From Trissonchulus latispiculum (lineage: Eukaryota > Nematoda > Enoplea > Enoplida > Ironidae): 64,000 nt of DNA. Made by a program: the position numbers and the translations under genes. Shown in pieces: positions 25,301 through 38,173 of the stretch. The notes under the pieces were generated by a model that did not search any database, was not told the origin of the DNA, and saw nothing but the letters and a program-made list of their open reading frames with translations. The stretch covers positions 29,972 through 93,971 of the forward strand of contig JASAND010026383.1 in assembly GCA_030248195.1 (NCBI GenBank), in the 5' to 3' direction. Numbering within the stretch: the stretch's first letter is position 1; each line of letters begins with the position of its first letter.

Positions 25301-27286
25301 CCGACGAAACGAGAAGCAAAGAAGAAAACATCGTAATAACAGGCAGGGGGCCTGGAAGCCCAAGATGAAATAAGCAGGACTGGCGGAAGCCAGACTTCTA
25401 CGTAGTTTAAGAATTAGCTAGAATTTTATTATACTTCTGCTATTAATATTAATTATGAATATTCTTGCTTCTTCTTTTTCTTTCAGGGGTGACTTGTGCA
25501 TTTCTTACAGAGAGGTTTCTCTGTCTAGCCTGTGCGTGTTATCATTCAACAAGGGAGATTCTACAGTGGCGTAGAAGAGGCAGAGTAGGACCTTACTAGC
25601 ATACACACGTACATAGGTGTTCAGACTGAGCCTTACACACTCACACAAACTCAGGGGAGAGGAGCTGTGAATAAACCCCATATACTTGATGCTGCAGAAT
25701 TGAAGGGGTTAAATACTAACTAATCTCAACCTCAATTTATGGTGAATGGATTCACTAATGCACATGATTAATAACAATACAGTTACCATTGTAAAACCAC
25801 CAGTTACTGACAAGGCAAAATCTATACACCCATCGCATACTGAATTTTTGTGCCTTTTTAGTTTCAATTGCAAAAGAAGGCGAAACTATACAATTCCTGA
25901 CTACATAATTACAAATCCTACTGTATAATCTACAATTAATGCTTAACTACAATTCGTACGTAAACAAGAGCAAACAAACAAAAACAATCATGATTCTACT
26001 ACAAACTCAGCTACTTACGAATCAAAAGATTACATTATTATTGTCTGTGTCTTTTCTTTTCCAGAATATAATTTTCACTCGAGAGGCTGGTAGGGCTTCC
26101 TGGGACTAGAGACCTGTTTGTTAAGTTATTTGAAAATAGGGACGCCTGCTCACATTAGTTGCGGCGGACCCAGCCAGCGACAACTAATTCCAATTTAGCA
26201 TAAAATAGTCATCAGAGCAGTCTCTAGACTTTGCCCTTACAGTAACTTTTGGTTGAAGGGCTCGTATGCCTAAATTCAAACGTTTCCTGATAGCTGACCA
26301 TCCTCTAAATCCAAACTTTTTTACTGAACCCGATTCAATGACAGTATCTGCCACAATACTAAATTATTTGCACCATATCTGTAAGTTTTATCAGTAAGGC
26401 ATCGAGCAAAATCATCCCATTATAAACCAACTTTTTGAAGGTGTTCAGAATGCAGTTTTAAATCCCTTATTTTTTCCATTTTCATTACAAATTTAATTGA
26501 TCAATTAATTGATATTATCTATTAAAAATAAAGTTTTATTTAGTTGCCTTGTTTCCTTAAAATTACACGTTTGTCAGAACTTTAGCAGTCAATGCAACGA
26601 AACCATCAAAAATTATTCATCATTACATAGCATTAACTTATCAACAGCTTACGGTAGCATTTGTGCGTGTGTGGGGACCTAAATAAGCAGAGTTCAATTT
26701 GTCCTTGAACTGACCTTCTCTATTGTTAAGTGAGTTCAACTTAACTCAGCAGGGAGCCACTTAACGCTGGAAGAAAGTCATCAAAGATTAAGCTTTGTTG
26801 GGCCCCCACGAGAGGCGCAGATGCAGTTTTACGCATGCTACAATTTCTTATCCAGTACCAAAGAATTTTTGTGCCTTTCAGGCCAAGCAGTGGTGAGTTC
26901 TATTCTTGGCACTATGCTACTGACCAGGTATCTGAAGGTAGGGATACTTTAATTACAAATATAGAGCTGTGACTGTTTGCTTTTATCGCAGCAAAGATTT
27001 AGAAGTGGGATAGTAATCTGGCACTTGAGAAAGGTCCTAGAACACTCAAGCGGACTCATAGACAACCCGTTTTTACTAGTACTTTGTAATCTTATTTTGG
27101 CCAAAATTTGGTTCCTGGAGTAACCACTTGAGTAGCGTAGTACTCATGGCACAGATATGACTCTTATATTTTGGCATGCAAGTTATGTACTAATCCTAAC
27201 TATTACAACATTGCCTGACGTCAAAGCAACTAAAAATATTCTGTGTTGCCGTCACTCTTTTCTGGGTTCCTGTGATAATGGTTTAG
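22339..27286. other. 4.9-kb intron of the lectin gene
   Basis: This region separates the two halves of the lectin domain. The phases do not match directly (2 out, 1 in), and the WIGL strand region is missing from the flanking exons, so a short exon should lie here; I could not pinpoint it. The interior is otherwise unremarkable, with a GAAA run near 23405 and no recognised element ends. Confidence 0.45.
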
Positions 27287-27487
27287 GAACATGGGCCTAT
27301 CCTGAGGATCCCAGCTGTCGTGCCAAATCACTACTGTGGGCGCCCGGACAACCGGACAATTATAATGGTCAAGATTGTGCAATTTTTCGGCCTGTTCATA
27401 AGATGGATGACGGCTGGTGCGACGCCAAGACAACACAGCAAATTGCCATTTGTCAAATCTCGGCGTTCCCGCCTACTGATGCTTGTG
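27287..27487 (+). CDS. Lectin gene: second half of the C-type lectin domain
   Basis: The open frame encodes TWAYPEDPSC, then LLWAPGQPDNYNGQDCAIF, DDGWCDAKTTQQIAICQIS. These are the signature elements of the long-form carbohydrate-recognition domain: W-x-P-G-Q-P-D-N with the Gln-Pro-Asp type calcium/sugar motif, then G-W-C-D and the closing C-x-x. A QPD motif usually goes with galactose-type specificity in related lectins. The acceptor GGTTTAG at 27280-27286 and the donor at 27488 are my choice; the frame itself is open from 27157 to the TAA at 27646. Confidence 0.75.
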
Positions 27488-27961
27488 GTATTCCTATAAT
27501 GCTGTCACTTTTAGTTATTTTTCATGACAGCAAATACATTAAAGATGCTGCATGGCACAAATGGAGACTTAATTCTAGCTTAAAACTAAGAGAATCCTAC
27601 TTGCCCTTTGTCCAAGAGTGTATCCTTCAAAATAGAATTTGGGGGTAATAACAATGGGTAACATATGGGTATAACAAGTTTAGTTTGGGTAGATGTTGTA
27701 TTTAATGCATGATATACTTATTTGATTATCAAGACAGTTAGCTCTAAAACGTGGAAGCAGTCAAGCAAGTGGTAATAAAGTTTTTTCTGTTTAAACATCA
27801 CATAATATTCACGCATACGTACGCAGTATTTTCACTGAATGGTAACATCACGAGCTCATTTTGTTGGTCTTACGTAGGTAAAATCTACTTCAGTGCACGA
27901 CTTTTATTTTACTCGTTTTTGAATATTTGTTCTTTATTTATTTTTTTTAGAATATTTAGTA

Positions 27962-28370
27962 AAAAGCATTGGATCTCTTTAACTTTATCCCCCCAACAAA
28001 AGTTGGTCAACTTCAAAGGCTTATTGCAAGAGCTCAACAGAACTTTAGAGCACGATTTATACATCGTTGGAATGCTCGAGATGTGCTCTATTTAATGGTG
28101 TAAAGCAGTTGCTGCTATGCGCTTGCTAAAAAGTTAAGCTTAACAAACTATCGCGGTTACTGCTTTTTGCAATTTTTGGTAGTCTTTTAATCTTAGATTT
28201 TTATAGCTGCAAACCACAGCAAACTGCTTTACACCATAAATAGAGCACATCTCGAGCATTCCGATGATGTATGTGTCATGCTCTAAAGTTCAGTTGATCT
28301 CTTGCAATAAGCATTTGAAGTTGACCAACTTTTGTTTGGGGGGGATATAGTTAAAGAGATCCGAAGCGTT
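27962..28370. mobile_element. Foldback element with about 150-bp inverted arms
   Basis: 27962-28119 and 28208-28370 are inverted copies at high identity. Markers are GGATCTCTTTAAC and GAGCACATCTCGAGCATTCC (rc on the left arm). The spacer is about 90 bp. No coding sequence. The TA-rich flanks show no clear target duplication. Confidence 0.8.
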
Positions 28371-29650
28371 ATAAAGTGTACGCAGTCAACTATTATTTTG
28401 TAGCTCTTATCTTTGTTTCAGTATAAACATGGAGTGGTCTCTTAACGAATATTGTGTCACTGCTTACTGAAATCTTACATTTGTTAGATGACACTTTTTG
28501 TTGCAAAACCCAAATGGATAACGATGAGTGTATTCTAAAAACGCCAGAGACAGAATGTTATGGACAACTGTTGCTTCATCGGCGATACCAGATTAATTAA
28601 AAACAACGAGCACATGATTTCTGTGTACAAAATGCTTCCTCCATTACCCTAATTTTCCTCAATTAACTAAAGAGTTTTTAGAAAGTGTTGGATGGGTGCA
28701 GTCATACATGAGTCTCGGTAAAGTGCTACTTAGTGTCCAAGCAAATTGCATGAAAAGGGTAAGGCTATAGTGTATAATCCCTAAATAAAAAATGTTCTAG
28801 AAAAAAAGCAATAGCAGAAACTGTAAAAACTGGTATAATATACACAAAAGAATATCACACAGGCAGTGCAGAAATTTGTGAGTGTTCATGAGAATTGGGA
28901 TTGAAACTAGAATCGCAATAAATGACTTATCTAGAAGTGTGAAATTAGATAAGTACTCACAAATTAACTGAAGTTCGGCCCTAATCCCTCATTCATACTT
29001 CTGTGGCAGATGTTATTAACGTTCCAACCCGGGTTAAGACGTTAACAATGGTTAACTTCTTGTGTTAGAGACAGCCAAGTTAACCCGGGCTCAGGTCTAT
29101 GACTTAATCCAGGCTTAGATGTTTATTGATAACGTTGGCCCCTGATAGTTTATTAGTATTTATACTGTTATGAGGCTTAAACTGTTATTTATTTAATAGT
29201 AAAAGCTCACAAGCAATTAACTTTGGACAATGAAGTTCTTAAATTTCTTTCCGACTCAACAGTTTGCATTTCATTAACGATCTCACAGACGATTTGTACA
29301 AAGCCTGGATTTAATGGACAATATCGACAATATACACACAAACACATCAGACACCTTAAACAGGCAAATGTTACCCAAAAAAGAGGTAGAAGCTTCAAAG
29401 TTCCCTGAAACTTCAGTTACCAGTCAAATAAGCACAACAGTCCATAACAGTTACAGTCAGTCAGAATTGGAGAAAGTTAGCAGTCAAATCAGCTCAACCA
29501 AGCAAAGTTTACCAAGATTTGGAAAGACAGAACGAGGATTAGAGGTCCATTCTTCAAATTCAATTCCTAATTTAAATGGCGTTGTGCTTTCTGCTTCGTC
29601 AATTAGTTTGCAAGATTAATTGTCTAACATTCAATTAGTTAACTGTCCAA
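28371..29650. other. Intergenic sequence between the lectin and receptor genes
   Basis: A Ser/Thr-rich plus-strand frame (29314-29619) has no splice support or recognised domain and is not called. The two genes converge here (lectin on plus, receptor on minus). A GTTAACCCGGG-type inverted motif pair lies near 29020-29095. Confidence 0.35.
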
Positions 29651-29920
29651 TTACACACCAGTTGAGCTGGTTTCACTGATCGTGTGCTGTCGAATCAGCG
29701 CCGGTCTAGGTTTCAGCTTTCCCGCCAGGCTGTATTCTGGCGGAAACTGAAACTGGAGGGAGAAGCTTTGTCTGAGTGAGGATCCGCTTGGGCTCTGGGC
29801 GCTGGTGCTGTAACCACTCTCCAGACTCTGACTGGAGTAACCGTTTCGACGCAGCATCAGCGGCTGCAGCTCGAACGTCTTCCCGCCCGAGTCGTGCGGT
29901 GGCGTCAGTTCTTCAATGCT
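29651..29920 (-). CDS. Receptor exon 20: end of the long tail
   Basis: 270 bp after acceptor TTGAACTTCAG, phase 0, ending at TAA 29651-29653. It encodes SIEELTPPHDSGGK, SLESGYSTSAQSPSGSSLRQ and a basic RPALIRQHTISETSSTGV. The last residues S-T-G-V fit a class I PDZ-binding C-terminus (T-x-V). Only the long isoform carries it. Confidence 0.75.
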   Translation of the reverse strand, partial: SIEELTPPHDSGGKTFELQPLMLRRNGYSSQSLESGYSTSAQSPSGSSLRQSFSLQFQFPPEYSLAGKLKPRPALIRQHTISETSSTGV

Positions 29921-31389
29921 CTGAAGTTCAAATAAAGACAAACGTGGCAACGTTGAAGAGTCAATTTTTTAAGTGTCAACTCCGAAAGGTTGAAATCAGT
30001 TGGTGTCATAAATGCGGATGCTGAATGTCAGAAACTGTTTGCGCTTTAGATTGGATTATTGTGATCTGAACATGAGGAAATCGCGTGAACTCTGAAAGGT
30101 TGAAATCAGTCTGATGAACCCAAATGTCTCGACGAGCAGGTAAGCTTATCCTTTACTGGAGATCAGCCAACTCTCGGACTTATTCTGCTTACAAAATATC
30201 CTCCAAATAATTAGAAAACTCCTAAGATCAGCTTAGGTGATCACTTAGGAGGATTGGATTTCAAAAATTCTCCTATCTAGCTGAGCTCTATTTAGCACTT
30301 TTAACGTTTCTCTTAAATTGCGACAGCTGAACTTAGGAGAAATCTTTTGAAACAGGTTTTAGAGGTTTCCTAACACCCTCCTAGACAGTACCCTGACATG
30401 CCCCTAGGAGGGTTCTTAGGAGAATCTTTTGCCCTGCTGTCTTGTGAAATCAAACATTAACGTTATCTAATTCGGTGCTCTAAAAGCACCACTTACAGAG
30501 AGACGAGAGTTGGTACTGAAGGAGGGTTTCGAACTTCCTTTCGAATCCCGATGAACTCGATCAAAATCCCAGCTGCTGCATCGACTGGCGGACGTGAGGG
30601 TTTCCTCTGGAATCGGGTCATTTTGGAAAAGTCTAGAAAATAAATGAAAACAAAATAAATTCCTTTCAAAATATCTAAACTCCATAAAATGAGTAACAGT
30701 TTCATAATTCACATTGCGTCCACAGCAGAGCACTGAATATTGTGTAATAAGTAAAAAATACAAGCTTTGCAAAAAAGAAAAGTTGTTAACGGTATTCAGG
30801 TATGAGCAACAGATGCAGCACGAATTGTGACACCAATGCGTTTAGTGAGATGAATTTATTTTTGGCTACAATTGCGTCAGCTACCATTTAGAGCTGACCA
30901 AAGCACAAAGTCAAACGTGAACTGACTGCGTCAAGCACAAGCTTAACTTATTCAGATGTTTGGCGCAGCAGATTAAACAAGCTAAATCAGCTAATATTGA
31001 CTAAGTCTCAATAAAATAAAATGAAATAAAATAAAATAACGTAAAATCAACTGAATAAAAAGCTTCAAATAATGCAAATCGGTATTTGTTAGCTCCCTGT
31101 CATACCCAGGACAGCTTCTTCGCCTGGGATCGGGCATTCGAGAAAAGCTGGAATCCGCCACCAAAGCGTCCGTCGAATCGGACAGAGTTCTCATTCGATA
31201 CAGCGGCTGATGGGTCGCCAGGTCGTGGACGCCTGAAACTAATTAAATAGTTTAAAAAATAAAAAAGAAAATAGAAAAAGTATTAAATAAAAAATCTGTT
31301 CTGATATTAAAAACGCTCCTTACCTATACAGTGGGCACGTTGTTCGGATTCAAAGGCAATGGGTGTGTTTTACTTTACACCAGTTTGCT

Positions 31390-31449
<60 letters not shown>

Positions 31450-34400
31450 AAGCATTGTTAATTTATTGGGTAGTTTAGGCGTTTGATGATTTGAGTATAT
31501 ATTAACTGATTAATTAAATTGTTCAACATTGCTTTCTACCTTCCTGTTCCTCTGCGCTGTTGCTGTGACTGTTTTCAATGATATCTGACATTTGTGGACG
31601 AAACCTGATTCTGGCAAGAGTACGCCGTGAAACACTGAATCTTAAATACAAAAACTACACATTTCATATGTTTTTCCCACATTTGTAAAAATTTCTTAAA
31701 TGGTACTATACCTAATAAATGGAACTGTGCTAAAGCTACTCAAGAATGAACGATCTGCTTAACACTGCACGAGACGATAATTAATAATTAACTAGCGCTA
31801 CTGCAAGAATGTGTTGCCCACAAATGGTTTTTCTGTTTATTTTTCTGCCATAACTTTCACCAGAAGCATTTCCGGAAAATACGGTAATGATGAAAATTAC
31901 TCAGCACGACGAGCGCTTTCATTTGAGTACCATATCGACCACTTTCGGAAAAATTTTTCAAAATCCGGAATTTTCCGGATCGAATATCTCGAAATCCGGA
32001 AATTTTCCGGAAATTTCGATTTCAGTTTCGAAATCAGCGCGGTCGAGTTACCCTATGACCAGCTTTTGAGCGAAATCGGAGACAAAAAATTTTTTGGTCC
32101 AAAATCCGGGTTTCCGTGAATTCCCGGATTTTCAGTTTTTCGGCCATAACTTTCGCTAGACGCATTTCCGGAAAATGTCGCAAGAAGGAAAGTTGTTCAG
32201 CTCGACGAGCTCTTTCATTTGAGTACCATATCAACCACTTTTGAAGAAATTTTTCAAAATCCGGAATTTTCCGGGTCTAATATCTCGAAATCCGTAAATT
32301 TTCCGGCAATTTCGATTTCAGTTTCGAAATCAGCGTGGTCGAGTTACCCTATGACCAACTTTTGAGCGAAATCGGAGACAAAAAATTTTTGACCAAATTT
32401 TGGATTTTGAAATTTCGCCTTGGTCCCCCCTTACCAACCGAAAAATTCCGGGATTCACCATTCCCGGAATCCGGAAGATATCGGAGCCATCTTGCTTCCC
32501 GGAGATGTCCTAGTTAAGGGCTTCAAAATGAGGTATCAACCACCCCTGTACCCCTTCCCAATATCGAGATCTAGGGGGGGACAGACGGATAATAATAATA
32601 ATAATAATAAGTCAAAAGGCATCAAGTGGTTCCCGCCCGACATTTTTCCGTTTATTGAATGAGTTTATGTATATACTTTCTGGAAAAATATGCAGTTACT
32701 AGTTTTCGTCTATTATAACTGGTTCCCACTCCCAGCTCACCAAAAGCTTTCGATTTATACCACTATCAGACCAATCCGACAAAGTTCGATTTTGACCGTT
32801 TCTGGCCATTTTTGACCCCTTTGGAACCACGTAACTCATTTTTCCTACATTTTGACGCTTTGGCCCTATTACAACTTTTTATCCACGCAACGAGAGCTTT
32901 CGAATGACACCGGTATCAGCCGTATCCGACAATTTTCAATTTTGGCCCATTTTGACCGTTTCTGGCCATTTCTGACCCCTTTGGAGCCCCGTAACTCATT
33001 TTTCCTACATTTTGACGCTTTACCCCTATTACAACTTTTTACCTACGCAACGAGAGCTTTCGAATGATACCCATATTGGGAGGTTTCCGACAACTTTTAA
33101 TTTTGACCCATTTTGACCGTTTCTGGCCATTTTTGACCCCTTTGGAGCCCCGTAACTCATTTTTCCTACATTTTGACGCTTTGCCCCTATTACAACTTTT
33201 TACCTACGCAACGAGAGCTTTCGAATGATACCCATATTGGGGGATTTCCGTCACTTTCAATTTTGACCATTTGCAGCATCACCGTATCGAGTAATTGCTA
33301 ATTGCCTGACACTATGGAACCCAGGTGCCCGGAGGGTCTTCCCCCATCGGGTGCCACCCTACATGCCAAATTTCAGGCCAACTAGTTGACTCTAGCTCGA
33401 GATAAAGGCGGAAAACCCCTTCAAACGGCCGTTTTGGCCGTTTTTGGCCATTTTTGACCCTTTTTCGCCTCATAACTCAAAATAGGTACATTTTCAGGCC
33501 TTGACCCAATTACAACTTTTTCATGGCTCGACGAGAGCTTTCGAATGATACCAAAATTAGCTCATTTGGACAACTTTTTTATTTTACTCATTTTTACTCA
33601 CGGGGGTGCTCCGGGAGCACCTCTGCTCCCCCGGGGCTCCCCGCGCTTCCGGGAGCAGTTCAAGTCAAGACCTTCAAAATGAGGTATCAACCACCTCTCT
33701 ACCCCTTCCCAATCTCGAGATAGACAGGGGGGACACGAAAATGTGAACAATAAGAAGAAAAATAAACATGCCCAGAACATAGGGTTCCAAACCCTTTGGA
33801 AAAGGGCGGGAACCCAATAATCATAATAATAATAAGTCAAAAGGCATCAAGTGGTTCCCGCCCGACATTTTTCCGTTTATATACAAAATGGTTTCATTTT
33901 TAGGAAAAGCATTGAGATAAGCATTTTGCGTCTATAACAACTTTTTATCTACTCAACGAGAGCTTTCGAATGACACCGGTATCGACCGGATTCGACAATT
34001 TTCAATTTTTATCCATTTTGACCGTTCTGGCCATTTTAGACCCCTTTGGAGCCCCGTAACTCATTTTTCCTACATTTTGACTCTTTGGCCCTATTACAAC
34101 TTTTTATCCACGCAACGAAAGCTTTCGAATGACACCGGTATCAGCCGTATCCGACAATTTTCAATTTTGGCCAATTTTGACCGTTTCTGGCCATTTTTGA
34201 CCCCTTTGGAGCCCCGTAACTCATTTTTCCTACATTTTGACGCTTTGGCCCTATTACAACTTTTTACCTACGCAACGAGAGCTTTCGAATGATACCCATA
34301 TTGGGGGGTTTCAGACACTTTCAATTTTGACCATTTGCAGCATCACCGTATCGAGTAATTGCTAATTGCCTGACACTATGGAACCCAGGTGCCCGGAGGG

Positions 34401-37400
34401 TCTTCCCGCATCGGGTGCCACCCTACATGGCAAATTTCAGGCCAACTAGTTGACTCTAGCTCGAGATAAAGGCGGAAAACCCCTTCAAACGGCCGTTTTG
34501 GCCGTTTTTGGCCATTTTTGACCATTTTTCACCTCATAACTCAAAATGAGTGCATTTTCAGGCCTTGACCCTATTACAACTTTTTCATTACTCGCCGAGA
34601 GCTTTCGAATGATACCAAAATTAGCTCATTTGGACAACTTTTTTATTTTACTCATTTTTACTCACGGGGGTGCTCCGGGAGCACCTCTGCTCCCCCGGGG
34701 CTCCCCGCGCTTCCGGGAGCAGTTCAAGTCAAGACCTTCAAAATGAGGTATCAACCACCTCTCTACCCCTTCCCATTCTCGAGATAGACATGGGGGACAC
34801 GAAATTGTGGACAATAATAAGAATAAGTCAAAAGGCATCAAGTGGTTCCCGCCCGACATTTTTCTGCTTATAGAATGAGTTTATAATATTCGGGGTCCCA
34901 TAACTCATTTGTCCTATATTTTGACGCGTTAGCCCTATTACAACTTTTTATCTACGCAACGAGAGCTTTCGAATGACACCCATATTGTTGGGTTTCGGTT
35001 ACTTTCAATTTTGACCCATTTTGACCGGTTTTGGTCATTTTTGACCCTTTTGAGGCCCCGTAACTCATTTTTCCGACATTCTGCTGCTTTGGCCCTATTA
35101 CAACTTTTTATCTACGCAACGAGAGCTTTCGAATGACACCGGTATCAGCCGTATCCGACAATTTTCAATTTTGGCCCATTTTGACCGTTTCTGGCCATTT
35201 TTGACCCCTTTGGAGCCCCGTAACTCATTTTTCCTACATTTTGACGCTTTACCCCTATTACAACTTTTTACCTACGCAACGAGAGCTTTCGAATGATACC
35301 CATATTGGGGGGTTTCCGTCACTTACAGTTTTGGCCCATTTTGACCGTTTCTGGCCATTTTTGACCCCTTTGGAACCACGTAACTCATTTTCCCTACATT
35401 TTGACGCTTTGGCCCTATTACAACTTTTTATCTACGCAACGAGAGCTTTCGAATGACACCGGTATCAGCCGTATCCGACAATTTTCAATTTTGGCCCATT
35501 TTGACCGTCTCTGGCCATTTTTGACCCCTTTGGAGCCCCGTAACTCATTTTTCCTACATTTTGACGCTTTACCCCTATTACAACTTTTTACCTACGCAAC
35601 GAGAGCTTTCGAATGATACCCATATTGGGGGGTTTCCGTAACTTTCAATTTTGACCTTTTGCAGCATCACCGTATCGAGTAATTGCTAATTGCCTGACAC
35701 TATGGAACCCAGGTGCCCGGAGGGTCTTACCGCATCGGGTGCCACCCTACATGCCAAATTTCAGGCCAACTAGTTGACTCTAGCTCTTTATAAAGGCGGA
35801 AAACCCCTTCAAATGGCCGTTTTGGCCGTTTTTGGCCATTTTTGACCCTTTTTCGCCTCATAACTCAAAATGAGTACATTTTCAGGCCTTGACCCAATTA
35901 CAACTTTTTCATTACTCGTCGAGAGCTTTCGAATGATACCAAAATTAGCCCATTTGGACAACTTTTTTATTTTACTCATTTTTACTCACGGGGGTGCTCC
36001 GGGAGCACCTCTACTCCCCCGGGGCTCCCCGCGCTTCCGGGAGCAGTTCAAGTCAAGACCTTCAAAATGAGGTATCAACCACCTCTCTACCCCTTCCCAA
36101 TCTCGAGATAGAGGGGGGGGGACACGAAATTGTGGACAATAATAATAAGAAGAATAATAATAATAAACATGTCCAGAACATAGGGTTCCAAACCCTTTGG
36201 AAAAGGGCGGGAACCCAATAATAATAATAAGAATAAATCCTACCGGCATCAACGGGTTGTCGCAGCCATTTTCCTCTTATCTAAAGGGCCAAAACTCAGC
36301 TTTGGTACATTTTCAGAACTTGGTTCTATTGCAACCTTCTTCCTACTCGTTGAGGGCTCTCAAATGAGTACCATATCGATTATCGACTACTTTTGAGACA
36401 ATTTTTAAAAATTCCGATTTTCCGGGAATTCCCGGATTTTCGGTTTTTCGGACGGAACTTTCGCTAGGCGCAATTTCTAAAAATGTCGCAAGAAGCAAAG
36501 TTGGTCATCTCGACGAGCTCTTTCATTTGAGCCCCATATCGACCACTTCCGGAAAAATTTTTCAAAATCCGGAATTTTCCGGGTCCAATATCTCGAAATC
36601 CGTAAATTTTCGGGAAATTTCGATTCCGGTTTCGAAATCAGCGTGGTCGAATTACCCTATGACCAACTTTTGAGCAAAATCGGAAACAAAAAATTTTTAA
36701 GTCAAAAATCCGGGTTTTTGTGAATTCCCGGATTTTCCGTTTTTCGGCTATAACTTTCGCTAGACGCATTTCCGGAAAATGTCGCAAGAAGGAAAGTTGT
36801 TCAGCTCGACAAGCTCTTTCATTTGAGTACCATATCGACTACTTTTGGAGAAATTTTTCAAAATTCGGAAATTTCCGGGACGAATATCTCGAAATCCGTA
36901 AATTTTCCGGAAATTTCGATTTCAGTTTCGAAATCAGCGTGGTCGACTTACCCTATGACGAACTTTTGAGCGAAATCGGAGACAAAAAATTTTTAAGTCA
37001 AAAATCCGGGTTTTCGTGAATTCCCGGATTTTCAGTTTTTCGGCTATAACTTTCGCTAGACGCATTTCCGGAAAATGTCGCAAGAAGGAAAGTTGTTCAG
37101 CTCGACGAGCTCTTTCATTTGAGTACCATATCGACTACTTTTGGAGAAATTTTTCAAAATTCGGAAATTTCCTGGGCTAATATCTCGAAATCCGTAAATT
37201 TTCCGGAAATTTTGATTTCAGTTTCGAAATCAGCGTGGTCGACTTACCCTATGACCAACTTCTGAGCGAAATCGGAGAGAAAAAATTTTTACGTTTCCCT
37301 TGGTCCCCCCTTACCATTTTTAAAAATTCCGGGAGCCGCCATTCCCGGAATCCGGGAGGTATCGGGATACCCCCACTTCCGGTACCACTTCAGGTCACCC

Positions 37401-38140
37401 TACTACTATGATGAGAATTTCAGCCCGATCGGTCCAGCCAATCTCGAGAAAAAGGGGGGGGACACGATTGTTTACCGATATAATAAATAAACAAGCAAAG
37501 TGGCATGAATGGGTTGCCGCTGGCATTTTTCCTCTTATCAGGAGTCATATCTGAAGCTGCGTACATTTAAGAGCTTTGGCCCTATTACAACTTTTTATCT
37601 ACTCAATGAGAGCTTCCGAATGATATCCATATTGGGCGGTTTCGGTTACTTTCAATTTTGACCCATTTTGACCGATTTTGGTTATTTTTGACACATTTGA
37701 GGCTCCGTAACTCATTTCTCTTCCACTTTGGTGCGTTGGCCCTATTACAACTTTTCATCTACATAATGAGAGCTTTCGAATGATACCGACATGAGTCCGC
37801 TCTGAGAACTTTCAATTTTGACCCATTTTGGCCGTTTTTGGCCATTTTTGACTATTTTCGGCCTCATAACTCAAAATGGGTGCATTTTCAGGCCTTGACC
37901 CTATTACAACTTTTTCATTACTCGCCGAGAGCTTTCGAATGATACCAAAATTAGCTCATTTGGACAACTTTTTTATTTTACTCATTTTTACTCACGGGGC
38001 TGCTCCGGGAGCACCTCTGCCCCCCCGGGGCTCCCCCCGCTTCCGGGAGCAGTTCAAGTCAAGACCTTCAAAATGAGGTATCAACCACCTCTCTACCCCT
38101 TTCCAATCTCGAGATAGAGGGGGGGGACAAGAATCCGGAG

Positions 38141-38173
<33 letters not shown>

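Noticed and set aside
29314..29619. A Ser/Thr-rich plus-strand exon, possibly a continuation of the lectin gene
   Set aside because: No acceptor of matching phase and no recognisable domain; composition alone is not enough.
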